Shown piece after piece: positions 50,480-60,009 of a stretch of DNA of 64,000 nucleotides. Below the pieces are notes generated by a model. It made no database searches. It had not been told where the DNA came from and saw only the letters and a program-made list of their open reading frames with translations. The stretch is from Phytophthora colocasiae. Its lineage: Eukaryota; Oomycota; Peronosporomycetes; Peronosporales; Peronosporaceae. The translations under genes were made by a program, and so were the position numbers. The stretch spans positions 620,001-684,000 of the forward strand of contig JAGKQI010000081.1 of the NCBI GenBank assembly GCA_018806915.1. The letters run 5' to 3'. Positions within the stretch are counted from its first letter, which is position 1. Every line of letters starts with the position of its first letter.

Positions 50480-51774
50480 TCAGTGGTCTTCCATATCTCC
50501 AGAGAAAGTGGTGCGGATCTGGGAGATACCGACCGTGCGAACCCTGTAGTTCGCCAAGCGGAAAATGTTATTAATTCGCAAACCTCGAAGCTCAGGATCG
50601 TACGGCAGGGGGAGATTCAGGCGGCTGTAAGTCTTTTGGACACTGCCCATTCCCCACTCCGCCGCTTGTCTTATCGAAGTGATGGCGTTATGTATTGTCC
50701 GAGCAGAACTCCGCAGCGACGGACGTAGCCGCTCTAGATCTCCATCCTTGAGTGGAGTTAGAATGCGACCAGTTATCGCCGACCCACACGGGAACGCAGA
50801 GTCGGAAACCACATTCATGCGGGCGTCAGGACAGTACTCCGGATCGAGAAGCTTGTTTCTGAATCCGAGCGAAGTATCAGAGTCGTTCCATGACCCGGGA
50901 CAATTGTGCTTGCACCATATTATACAGCCGTCGGCAGCAAAGCATATTGTCCCGGTGACGAACACGGTGTGCAACCACCCGTTGTACATCGCGTTTTGCA
51001 GGTCACTGTTCGACGGTTGCTTCACCTAGGATGCATTAGATACATCGGTTAGCTCTCGATGAGGTAGACACACACTTAACTCGGTAGGTTACTTACCCGA
51101 AAGTTCTTCCCGTCGATGAACCCGAACGTGTACTTCAGTAGAGGCTCGCGAGTTTCTACAAGCTTTGCCAATTTGACTTGGTGGTCAGGAGATGGCCACG
51201 AAATCCGCGCCGGTGGGTAGCCCGACAAAGCCTTGGCCAGGGATTCCTCAGCTCTCCGCAGCGTCCTCGACAGCGTACTGGGCGGCAAGCCAAACACAAA
51301 AGACAGTGTACTCTGCTCCATAGACCCGACGTAAAAACTCAAGACCAAGCCCAGAACCTGGTGGTGGTATCGAAGCTTGGGCGGTCGGCCGCGTGCTGAA
51401 TGACTTGGGATCGTGTAGAATTGGCTAAACCTTCGAAGAAGTTGGTTGAAAGTTGCTCTGCAGGTATACAACGTTCGTTAGCATTGTTTATTAGCTTCTC
51501 ATATCATAGTAGTGGGTACTCACCTCGTCAAACTTGTTGCATTCAAAAAGTTGACGTCATTGCCGCGCGTGTACATGATCATCCAAGCGCCTTCGCTTGG
51601 CGGATCCATGCACTGGTTTGTCAAGTAGTGACGGCTCCGCATCGCGATCCTCCATTCATCTGCGAGCAGGGCGTCGAACACCCCCCTCCTGACCTCGCTC
51701 AGCCTCGTGTCCTGCTGAGCGAATGCTGCGCCTAGCACCAGCAGAGTGTCCATTTCCTCGGTCTGCATCTCCAT
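50480..51774 (-). CDS. PIF/Harbinger DDE transposase
   Basis: Three exons on the minus strand, 51524-51774, 51097-51457 and 50480-51025, with GT...AG introns of 66 and 71 bp; joined length 385 residues, phases consistent. ATG 51774 follows closely after the core promoter. An N-terminal helical part (FLNATSLTRATFNQLLRRF) and HTH-like region (FGLPPSTLSRTLRRAEESLAKAL) precede the DDE_Tnp_4 core: first Asp in FGFIDGKNFR, the family motif PGSWNDSD, second Asp in NVVSDSAFP, and the Glu in QAAEWGMGSVQKTYSRL. All three catalytic acids are present. It would cut the element at its inverted repeats and insert it with a 3-bp duplication. Confidence 0.9.
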
Positions 51775-51782
51775 TAGCAACT

Positions 51783-51798
51783 GCAAATTTCGAAGTGA
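51783..51798 (-). promoter_or_regulatory. Oomycete Inr/FPR core promoter of the transposase
   Basis: On the minus strand TCACTTCGAAATTTGC: initiator TCACTTC, two bases, AATTTGC, a full match. It lies only 8 nt before ATG 51774, so the leader is very short. That fixes the ATG and argues against an upstream coding exon. Confidence 0.72.
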
Positions 51799-51978
51799 GC
51801 GATATTCAAGAGAGAGCGGGTTCTGTGTCCTTGGTAAAGTGTCGGGTACACTTTTTTAATTAGAGCTTTACTATTGAAGTAGGACAGAATTAGCGGGACA
51901 TGAGATGAAGATCTACAGCATTTACGGTGGCACCTCCGAGAGATAAGCCGGCATATATCTTTTCTAAGTCTAACTTAG

Positions 51979-52024
51979 CTGCTGCAGATATGTCGGGCGG
52001 ATAAGCTATATATGGAAGGCGTCC
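51979..52024 (-). repeat. Harbinger right terminal inverted repeat
   Basis: 46-bp partner of 47124-47169, one mismatch, directly followed by the AGT target duplication at 52025-52027. Confidence 0.9.
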
Positions 52025-52140
52025 AGTGGCGCTGGTCACCAGATCAAGCGCAACGCAACTTCAGTTTTTATACCGTTTCAAGTGCTACGCCACACCGAAG
52101 ATATCTGCAACAACTCTTCCCAAGCAGACCTGACTATCAT

Positions 52141-52189
52141 AATAGGACTCCTCCATGGACAGGTCACCTGTCCATGGAGGAGTCCTATT
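52141..52189. repeat. Perfect 49-bp palindrome
   Basis: Two 24-bp arms (AATAGGACTCC...GACAGGT and its exact complement) around a single C. It lies 117 bp outside the Harbinger right end, in the promoter region of bZIP copy 5. It contains two CCATGG sites. Perfect arms with almost no spacer indicate recent origin, such as a tiny foldback element or template-switch event. Confidence 0.88.
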
Positions 52190-52613
52190 TGAGATGGCCT
52201 GATCGCCTCTAGGTAAAGTGATCGATCGCGCGGCTGAAATGTTAGACCAGCCAAAAGGCAGCGCCGTCCCGTGTTGTGTGTACAATGGCCAGCTTGGTTC
52301 ACCGCTCGCGCAACCCGCCACGCGCGACTATCGCGTGGACCCCGATTCAGCTGCAGCTTCAATACAGCTGCTGCGCTAGTGGGGTCGTTGATCCATACTC
52401 GAAGCAAGTGCAGCTCCATCCTCATGTTTACAGTGTGGGCCACACGGAGGTGAAACGTCGCCATTATTTCGTGCAAAACACTTCGTTTCAGTAACGGATT
52501 GTGCAGCATACTTCGTTCAAGACAAGCTTCTTTTAGTTTTCCTTGTGGACAGGGAGTTGTAGCGCCGGGACGATGTGCAAAGGCCGGTGTCACGAAGTGA
52601 GCAGCGCATGGGC
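52190..52613. other. Upstream region of bZIP copy 5
   Basis: No gene is supported. Long minus-strand open frames here are GC-biased shadows without domains. Confidence 0.4.
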
Positions 52614-52628
52614 TCATTAGCGCTTTAC
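52614..52628 (+). promoter_or_regulatory. Possible Inr/FPR of bZIP copy 5
   Basis: TCATTAGCGCTTTAC: initiator-like TCATTAG followed by CTTTAC. It lies 36-50 nt before ATG 52664. The match is partial. Confidence 0.4.
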
Positions 52629-52663
52629 CACCCAAGCAGTTTAGGCTTGTTTTTAAACGCATC

Positions 52664-54355
52664 ATGCATGAGCCAGCAGCGACGATGGCTGCTGCAGTGG
52701 ACGAGGACTGGCGATCGGGCGCCGCCACCATCTTAGACAGCTACGAAGACACCATGTGGGACGAGATGCAGCAGCAGGATGAGGCCATGGCAGCCGTGAG
52801 CAGCGCCAGCCCCGTCAGGAGCCCAGACGTCTTCGTGCATACACTCAACACCAGTGACGGCAAAAGCCCCATCCGAGGCGAAGAACAAGCCCCCGTGTCG
52901 CCGTTTTACGGTGGTGGATTGAATATCACAGGTCCTTCCCAATTGGAGGCAGTCTGGGCCGCGGGAGTGGCGAATCAGCCAGCGGCAACTCGAAAAGGTT
53001 CGAAAAAATCTGCAACAGCGGCAACTACGAGACCTCTTACTTGGGCCAGTGTCGCCCCAGAACAGATGCTTGACTGCGCGCAACTGCCTAACGCAGGTGC
53101 GATGCAATTGCGACGTCAAAAGAATCGCGACTGTATGCGACGAGCGCGGCAACGGCAACGAGAAGAGCTCAAGGAGATGAAAAGCACTGTTGCTCAACTG
53201 GAGAAACAGTATGCTGACATGTGTTTAAGAGCATCTACCACGACGGATGAAGTGGCAATTGCAACGACGTCCAATAGTGCAATGGCAAAAAACTATTCCC
53301 AAGCTGTGGAGCTGGTTAAGCGTCTTGGAGCTGAGAATTTATACTTGAAAGCGGAAATCCAGCAACAGGCAACATGGAAATTGCACCTGTACCGAATTTT
53401 GGAGAGCCGTCCGGAAATGGATGGCCCGAAGTGGGCACAGCAGTTCCAGCAGCCAGCACTGGGTGGGACAGAAGCACTTCGGATGCAACTCGACAGAATT
53501 GATGAATATGAAGCGGCTCAAGTTTTCGGCTTCCACCCGTTGACAGAACTGGATCTGACACGAGTGATTTTGGACAATAACCGTACAATGGGCCGCGTGC
53601 AGAATAGATTGCTACTCCCGAGTTTGGACGGTGACGGGCGCAGAACAAGGAGAATGCAATCTTTCGGCTGGGACGTTGTGCAAAGGGTTGAAGGAAGTGT
53701 CATGGAGTGCGTCTTCACGAAGAAGTTCACGGGACTTAATGTGGCTGAACTGATGCAAAAGACGTGGGCTAATGACATGAGGTTGGATCGGTTCAAGAAG
53801 GTCAAATGTGAGACGAGTCGCCTTGAGGTGCTGCAGCAGATTAATCCCAACGCCTATGTGCTAGGACGTGACGTGATCTCCCCAACAGACGACATCTCGA
53901 CTTTCCGTTCGGTTTTCGTTCGGTTTTTGATTGAAACAAGTAGGAGGATCCCTGCAAATGTGGAGTCCACGGCCACGCCCACTTATGTCGACGCAAGTTC
54001 GCCTTCGACACCTCCAATGTCACCCAGTTCAGATTCAGAGAGTGAAGAGACGATGCTCGAAGCTACAGGCTACGTCCTTGGTACGCAGAGTGTGGATATT
54101 AATGGATCCCATCTGCAAGACGAGACAGATGACAAGTTGGCATGGGCACACCTGTCATTGTCGATCGAGTTTTTGAACGTGGTGAACCCCGTCACAGGTG
54201 AGGAGTATCAGCAGCTACGCTGGACTGGCCGGACGGATTACCGTGGTGAAGAACACGCACATCGCAATGCTGGTGACACACTACAGGGTATGCTACGTTG
54301 GGAATTGCTGACGATCGCACCTGCGCTAAACCTCGTGTCGCTCTCACTCGAATAA
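52664..54355 (+). CDS. bZIP transcription-factor-like protein, copy 5 of 5
   Basis: Single exon, 563 residues from ATG 52664 (a second ATG at 52685 is possible). N-terminal YEDTMWDEMQQQ (about 25-36), Ala/Ser-rich linker, basic region RRQKNRDCMRRARQRQREEL (about 149-169), zipper, the AVELVKRLGAENLYLKAEIQ helix and the common C-terminal domain, with an acidic SDSESEE tract as in copies 2 and 4. It keeps the residues around RTDYRGEEHAHRNAGD. Its promoter now lies between the Harbinger right end and the gene, with the 49-bp palindrome inside it. Confidence 0.87.
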   Translation: MHEPAATMAAAVDEDWRSGAATILDSYEDTMWDEMQQQDEAMAAVSSASPVRSPDVFVHTLNTSDGKSPIRGEEQAPVSPFYGGGLNITGPSQLEAVWAAGVANQPAATRKGSKKSATAATTRPLTWASVAPEQMLDCAQLPNAGAMQLRRQKNRDCMRRARQRQREELKEMKSTVAQLEKQYADMCLRASTTTDEVAIATTSNSAMAKNYSQAVELVKRLGAENLYLKAEIQQQATWKLHLYRILESRPEMDGPKWAQQFQQPALGGTEALRMQLDRIDEYEAAQVFGFHPLTELDLTRVILDNNRTMGRVQNRLLLPSLDGDGRRTRRMQSFGWDVVQRVEGSVMECVFTKKFTGLNVAELMQKTWANDMRLDRFKKVKCETSRLEVLQQINPNAYVLGRDVISPTDDISTFRSVFVRFLIETSRRIPANVESTATPTYVDASSPSTPPMSPSSDSESEETMLEATGYVLGTQSVDINGSHLQDETDDKLAWAHLSLSIEFLNVVNPVTGEEYQQLRWTGRTDYRGEEHAHRNAGDTLQGMLRWELLTIAPALNLVSLSLE

Positions 54356-54904
54356 ATATTTTGTGTAGTGCTTAACAGAATGAAGAAGTGTATTATTTCA
54401 TGTCCTTTTGAGCATATTTGATGTGTGGATCGCCAAGTGTTAGATCATTTCGGTAGCTGACAAGTTGAAGTGGCAATATCATTGATGTGTGGAAACGTCA
54501 AACTGAAGTTCATATTTCCGCCGTCAAGTTTCCTTGAATTTTAATCAAAGTGCGACGTCTTTTAGATAGGTTGGAGGCTCCAACTTGTGATGAGTGAGTT
54601 TTTCGAGCAAGCGATTCACTCGAAACCATTTTTCGCCGACCGAACTTAGGACGCACTTAGTGATCATTTTCAGGTTCATTAAAAAACTCTACTGTAGTCA
54701 ATCTAACTGAATTCGATAGTGACCACTCTATTGTACAGCAGTTATGCTGATCTGTAACCTTGGTCTTGAGCAAAACTAGAAAGAGCGTGCAAGTTTTTTT
54801 GACCAGCTTATTTTAAACTTCGAAATAAGTTAAGTGCTCAAAATTGAAGTAGGTATCGAACTTAGGCCGCACTTAACAATACTTTTCACCAGTATCTTCC
54901 AGTC
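54356..54904. other. Intergenic region between bZIP copy 5 and the MATE gene
   Basis: AT-rich, no gene seen. 'AACTTAGG(A/C)CGCACTTA' occurs twice, at about 54645 and 54860, a short direct repeat. Confidence 0.4.
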
Positions 54905-56524
54905 ATGACGCCCCAAGGTCGCCGGATCGTTGCCGTGCATGACACTGGCGAGCGCTCAAGTTTGCTCAGTAATAAACAGCAACTGGAAACATATGTGGCA
55001 ATTGTCAATGAGTGTCCACTCGAAGCGGAGCCTAAATTCGCACAAGAACTGCAAACGTTGTTGTCTCTAGTGTATCCCGTTGTTAGTAAATTGCAACGAA
55101 TATTCTAAAAAAAAGAGTGAAAATCTTTAACAATGTACTGTTTTATCATGCACAGGTTTTAACAACGGGTTTAGAGTTCCTACCAGGCTTCACGTGCATC
55201 ATTTTAGCAGGTCATATCGAGTCTCCACACACTCAACAGTACGTCGACGCCGCCACTTTATCCACAATGGTAAAGTTCTAATCTCCTTTCAGTTAAAATT
55301 CCATAGCTAACGTTATTTTACCAGTTCATGAACATCACTGCTTTTTCTGTCGGTTCTGGACTATCATCAGCTTTGGATACGCTGTGCTCTCAAGCGTATG
55401 GCGCCAAACGCTTCGACAAAATCGGAGTGTACTTCCAGACGGGGTTTCTCGTTGTTGCCACTTGCTTCGTACCGATTTTCCTGTTGAACTGGTATTCAGG
55501 TGCCTTCCTCCTGCTTACGGGACAGGATCCAGAGGTGGCACACTTGGCTCAGAGTTTTTCTCGTTGGGCGATCTTGGGTGTGCCGTTTGTTTTCCTGTAT
55601 AAACTTCTTCGGAAAGTTTTACAGGCACAAAACATTATGAAGCCACTTGTAGTTATCGCAGCTATTAGCAGCATTGTGAACGCTGCTTCTGGTTATTTGT
55701 TGATGTACCACACGTCAATGGGGTTCGAAGGCATCGCGTTGTCCAGATCACTAGGGAACATGGCGCTACCATTGATGCTGATACCGTATTTTCCACTCAC
55801 AAACACCATCTTAATCAGTGGTGGCAAGGGTGGAATTTGACTGCAGCCGTAGCAGAAATTGGGCTCTTTTTACGTCTTGGAGTGCCTTCGTTCCTGCTTT
55901 TGACAACCGAGTGGTGGGCTTTCGAGATGTTAACGCTAATGGCTGGAGTGTTGCCGAATGCGGTTGTATCCATTAGCGCTCATGCAGTGCAGGTGAATGT
56001 GAACAATATGATTTACATGGTCTTCTGGGGGGTGGCTGTTGCTTCAAACGTTCGGATTGGCAAGTCTTGGAGCGAATTCGCCTAAACAAGCCAAACTCGC
56101 ATGCAACGTGGCTCAACTACTGACTCTGTCAATCTTGGTGGCATTTGCTATTATGATGTTCGTTTTTCGTGGTGTCATCCCAAGTCTTTTCCTTACAACT
56201 GGGGAGAGTATCGAACGATCAGCGAGTTTAATGGCAGTTTGGGCTCCGTTTGAAATTCTGGACGGGCAAAATACAGTTCTGCAAGGTGTATACCGAGGCT
56301 TGGGTAAGCAAAAAGTGGCTGCAACAGTAAGTGCAGTGGCATATTACGCTTGTGGGATTCCAGTTGCAGCGCTGCTAGGATTTCATTTTGCGTTGGGTGT
56401 TGAGGGTTTATGGCTAGGATTTGGGATCGGAGTTTCCGTTTCCGTCTCGTTGTTGCTGTGTATGCTAATGGGACATTGGTCGTGGACTGATCACGCAGAG
56501 GAAGCGCAAAAGCGAACAGCTTAG
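54905..56524 (+). pseudogene. MATE family transporter with two compensating frameshifts
   Basis: Exons 54905-55081, 55156-55269 and 55325 onward, with 74- and 55-bp GT...AG introns. The protein is a MATE exporter (drug or metabolite/cation antiporter) with about 12 membrane helices: LEFLPGFTCIILAGHI, SVGSGLSSALDTLCSQAYGAKRFDKIGVYFQ (family signature), LTAAVAEIGLFLRLGVPSFLLLTTEWWAFEML, and LDGQNTVLQGVYRGLGKQKVAA near the end. In the last exon one T is missing in the T4 run at about 55790, and one A is extra near 56062. The first throws the frame out, the second restores it. Between them the alternative frame is intact MATE sequence, so this is a recent lesion pair or sequence error. Followed on the opposite strand by an effector gene. 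Confidence 0.8.
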
Positions 56525-57586
56525 TATTCTTGAAACATTTACTAATTCTTCTAAATACTTTAATGTGAAGTGAATGAAAAACAAAAATCTGATAAAGAAT
56601 TGAACGAATGGACTTGCCAGTTGCGATGAGGTTGACTAACTGAACTGGTTTTAAAAACGTCCGGCCCTGACGGCAGGAATCTCAGGTAAATCTGCTGTGT
56701 CCTTGTAGTGCCTAGTGTACTGCTTAATGATCGATTTAAGCCGATCACTGTATTTTCCAGCGGCCATATCAAGCTCAGGTATCTTGAGCACACTAGTGCC
56801 AACGCTCATTGGGTCCAGGTCTCGTGCCACCCAGTCCGTGAATAGCGATTTCTGGTAACTTGACAGTTCCGAGGCGTATGGTCGAACAATACCAATTGCA
56901 AGTTTATCTTCGTCAGCGATGCCGAATCCCTTCTTCAAAACCTTGAATATATCCGTGGCATCGTCCGGGTTCTTAGTCTTCAGGAATTTCACATACTCTT
57001 CAAGCGCTTCCAATTTGTAGATGAAATCGTCACCTTCCTTAAATTTCAGGATCGAGAACACTCTGTCCGCTGTGTCTCCCTTTTCTAGCCAGCCATTCAT
57101 TTGTCTCTGGTACAGCGCGTTTGCAGCACGACTGTTGAATGGGTTGTCCTTCGCCTTCATGAACGCAACTGCAACTTCTGCTTTTCCGTATTTCGCCTCA
57201 AGTCTCTTAAAAGCTTCCGACTTGCTGTCCGAGTATTTGAACAAAACCTTCACCTTACCAGAGCTCATGGCCTTGTTAATGTTGTCGTCAAAATCGAGCT
57301 TGGCCATGACTCTGTAAAGCTCCAGTTTCTGGCTTTTCCACTTTGTAATGAGTTGATTCTCGATGCTGTTGGCCTTCTTAACTGATGCGGGGTTCATATA
57401 GATAGAGGGATAACTACCGGCAACTCTCGCTTTTGCGATCATTGTCACCAGTTCAGTTTCACCTCCGTAGACTGTCGTCAACGTCTTGAGCAGTGATTCG
57501 TCTGCCTTGTTCGCCGTGTTGTACTTCTTGATGAAATCTTCCAGCACATCCAGCGCTTTACTTCGGAAAATGGACTCATCGTCGAC

Positions 57587-58361
57587 CAGGGGTCTCCAAA
57601 AATGTATTGTTATTGAAAAAGGGGTATTATTGTAGGGGGACAATAAGGGAGGGAGCGGCCATCTCAATATTTGGCACTTACGCAATTATTGAAAAGGGGG
57701 TCTCTATCTACTTCTTCCAGATTAAGAACTACGGTTTTAGAGATCTGCTTCTTCTTCGTTGTCGTCCTCAACTGCGCGTTTCACGGCGTTCGAAATCACT
57801 TCGTCCGTCACTAAGTCCCAGTTCATCTTCAGGTAAAGTAAGGTCTCGAGCGTCTCATGACTGATGCTTTTCCGAAGATACCCCAGCATGCACTTAATCT
57901 TGGAGAAAAGACGCTCTACTTGTACCGAAGTGGCTGGCAGCCACGTGAGATCCGAGTATATTGATGCCTCCTTTACGCGCATTGCTGCTCGAATGTTGAT
58001 CGACTCCATCACTTCTTTTCCTGTCTCGATACATCAACGAACAGATCTCCTTGTTCGAGAGACCAGGGTCTAAGGTAGCCATGGATGACGAGGGTGAACA
58101 AGTTGAGTAGAAGAGTGTTGGACTTGGTTCGCAAAATCGGAAATGCCAGCATGAGAGTGGCTGTAGTCCCCGGCACGGTATAACGCCCACCGGGAGAGGT
58201 TTCGAGGACTGCTTTACTCCTCGACTCTTACCGGATCTTTATAGTATCTTATAAGTTGAAGTTGACAATAATATTGTCAATTAAGGGTACGTTCATCAAT
58301 AAGGGATTGAGACGCCTCCAGCCCCGTCAATCCCTAATCCCTACTTATTTGGAGAGCCCTG
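57587..58361. mobile_element. hAT-type non-autonomous element, 775 bp
   Basis: The ends are CAGGGGTCTCCAAAA and, inverted, CAGGGCTCTCCAAAT; CAGGG is the usual hAT terminus. Flanked by ATCGTCGAC on both sides (57578-57586 and 58362-58370), 9 bp where hAT normally makes 8, so one base may be a chance match. A minus-strand frame at 57737-58012 encodes a hAT C-terminal dimerisation domain remnant (LPATSVQVERLFSKIKCMLGYLR). The catalytic domain is missing. Confidence 0.87.
57737..58012 (-). pseudogene. hAT transposase C-terminal dimerisation domain fragment
   Basis: 91 residues with SVQVERLFSKIK and LRKSISHETLETLLYLKMNWDLV, the conserved helices of the hATC dimerisation region. No RNase H-fold catalytic core is present in the 775-bp element, so movement would need a transposase supplied elsewhere. 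Confidence 0.78.
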
Positions 58362-58850
58362 ATCGTCGACAAACTTCAGTTTACTAACCACCCCAGGGAC
58401 TGTTTCGCCGTTCTTCAGCCAATTAGCAATTTGATCATCCCGCAGTTGCCTGACCATTGCGAGCAGTGCAGGGTTGTCATCCGCACTCCTCTGCACTGAA
58501 ACGAGCGCTCTAGCAATGATGTCATCCCCGTACTTGGCTGTGATTCTACCCATCAACGACACTTGATTCGAAGGAGCTTTGTCGAGATTGAACTTCGCCA
58601 CCTTCTTCACTAGGTCGCCTTTAAGGACCGCAGAGAGATCATCACCGAGGTGTAGGGTGTTCCACTGGAGTGTGTACTTCTGAAGTTTCAAGGAGCTCAC
58701 CAGACTGTCTCCAATACCTCTTTCTTCCTCGAATTTCCGCAAAAACCTCGAGTGTGAAGCCGTCGTCAACTTGGAGGCGTCAATGGCTGACACGCTGTCG
58801 ATACATGCCAATAAAGCAGTAGATAACAGTACGAGCGCGTGGAGCCGCAT

Positions 58851-59693
58851 CTTGGGGTTCGCGAGCGAATTGAAAACTAAAAGTTAGTGGAATGTGTGGC
58901 TGTATAATACCCGTGGTTTTTGTCACCTACATGTTTAAGTTAGCACGTCATACTGTGGCACCGTAACTGTGCTGTAGGCTACAGCCTGTAGCTGGAGGTC
59001 AAATATGTCTCTCTGGGATCGGTTGAACCGACTATCAATTTTAAAATACTTAGATAGAGTTTGTGCATGCCCAAGTTGCAGAGCACTTCCTTGGGATAAG
59101 CATATGGAGTTCCCGAACCAGACGTTCTTTGTCAAGTTGACAAGCGTGTCCCACCTAGGACGAAAGATAAAAGAACGACTGAGTGTCATGACGTTTGCGC
59201 GCTTCAAAGTAAGTTGCGAAGTGAGTTTATTAAACCAAGCAGTTCTTCGAGCTTATTCCTTAGCTCACTGGGAGCTCAGTACGCTCCAGCCCCAACCATT
59301 GGTGCTGGTTGATGAAGGCCGCTGTTGATGCGGCACACATGCATATTATGCAGTCCGATGTTTACGTCTTCTAGGTGTACATGTAGATGTCGGTAGGTCG
59401 CTGTCTGCACGTCGTACCGTCAGTGACAGCATACGGCAGGTCGTCTGGTACAATACCTCACAGTCACTGCTAGTGAGCTCTACATGTACATGTACTGCAG
59501 ACTACAGTCTGTGGTGCTGTAGGCATTGTCAACGTGACTAAGTGTACCATGCAATCCATTGTTTTGCCACACTCGATAGCACTGGGCTATCAAGCGTTTA
59601 CAAATGTTTGCTCAACTTTCAACTCGAGGAAGTCAAGTGCAGGCTAAACCTGGGTACATGCACATCATAGATGTTCCTCTCGTTCCTCAACTA
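58851..59693. other. Intergenic region between the effector and the MATE fragment
   Basis: No gene is supported; the 107-codon frame at 59005 has no ATG-proximal promoter match or domain. GGATCGGTTGAACCGACTA at about 59017 is found again near 63633. The tract 59380-59530 is rich in short ACATGTA palindromes. Confidence 0.4.
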
Positions 59694-60008
59694 TCACGCC
59701 AACGTTCGCTTCTGTGCGTCATCAGCAAGCTCCTCCCACGTCCGGCGTTCGAACAGTAAAAAATACAGACACGAAGCCGACACGAGAATGCCAAGACCGA
59801 AGCCAACCCACAATCCTTCGACTCCAAGCGCCCATGAGAAGCCCAACAGCGCTGCCAATGGTGTGCCAAACACATAGTACGCCACTGCATTGATGCTTGC
59901 ACTAACAGTTTGCTTGCCTGCACCTCGGAAAACGCCCTGTAATACCGTGTTTTGTTCATCAAGGATTTCGAACGGAGCCCGCACTGCTAAAGCGCTAGCA
60001 GCCCCCAT
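59694..60008 (-). pseudogene. MATE transporter C-terminal fragment
   Basis: 105 residues matching the last part of the MATE gene at 54905-56524 (APFEILDEQNTVLQGVFRGAGKQTVSASINAVAYYVFG; ALGVEGLWVGFGLG; EELADDAQKRTLA). The upstream exons are absent. At its 5' edge (about 60008) the sequence switches directly to the degenerate effector copy. Confidence 0.85.
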
Positions 60009-60009
60009 T

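Larger units (their letters stand above)
47124..52024. mobile_element. Complete PIF/Harbinger DNA transposon (4901 bp) carrying a SET-domain gene
   Basis: The ends are 46-bp terminal inverted repeats with one mismatch, 47124-47169 and 51979-52024, both starting GGACGCCTTCCATATATAGC. Similarity with small gaps continues inward for some tens of bases. AGT directly flanks both ends (47121-47123 and 52025-52027), the 3-bp target duplication expected for this superfamily, although TWA is the usual target. Inside are three genes: a SET-domain protein (47487-48611, +), a Myb/SANT-like protein (49094-50350, +) and a DDE transposase (50480-51774, -, two introns). None has a stop or frameshift, and the two expected Harbinger proteins are both present, so the element may be autonomous. 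Boundaries were found by eye. Confidence 0.9.
56651..58850 (-). pseudogene. RxLR-type effector gene split by a hAT insertion
   Basis: Minus strand. ATG 58850 starts a signal peptide (MRLHALVLLSTALLACIDSVSA), RFLR at about residues 35-38 and EEER at about 40-43. The frame runs to the target duplication at 58362-58370, continues through 9 bp into the hAT element and stops after QGSPNK (169 residues in all). The rest of the gene, 57577 down to 56651, is open and in frame once the insertion is removed, for about 471 residues in total. The C-terminal part has WY-like helical units with conserved W..(G/K)(E/D)T...V (QMNGWLEKGDTADRVFSILKF, LFTDWVARDLDP). Frame conservation on both sides indicates a recent hit. 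A truncated secreted protein could still be made. Confidence 0.85.

Noticed and set aside
52078..52731. 217-codon minus-strand frame upstream of bZIP copy 5
   Set aside because: It overlaps the start of bZIP copy 5 and the perfect palindrome, has no domain, and begins deep inside the bZIP coding region.
56651..57685. 344-codon minus-strand frame as a separate gene
   Set aside because: Its first about 35 codons are hAT sequence; the rest is the 3' part of the split effector gene.
59005..59328. 107-codon plus-strand frame
   Set aside because: No recognisable domain and it includes a dispersed repeat also found near 63633.
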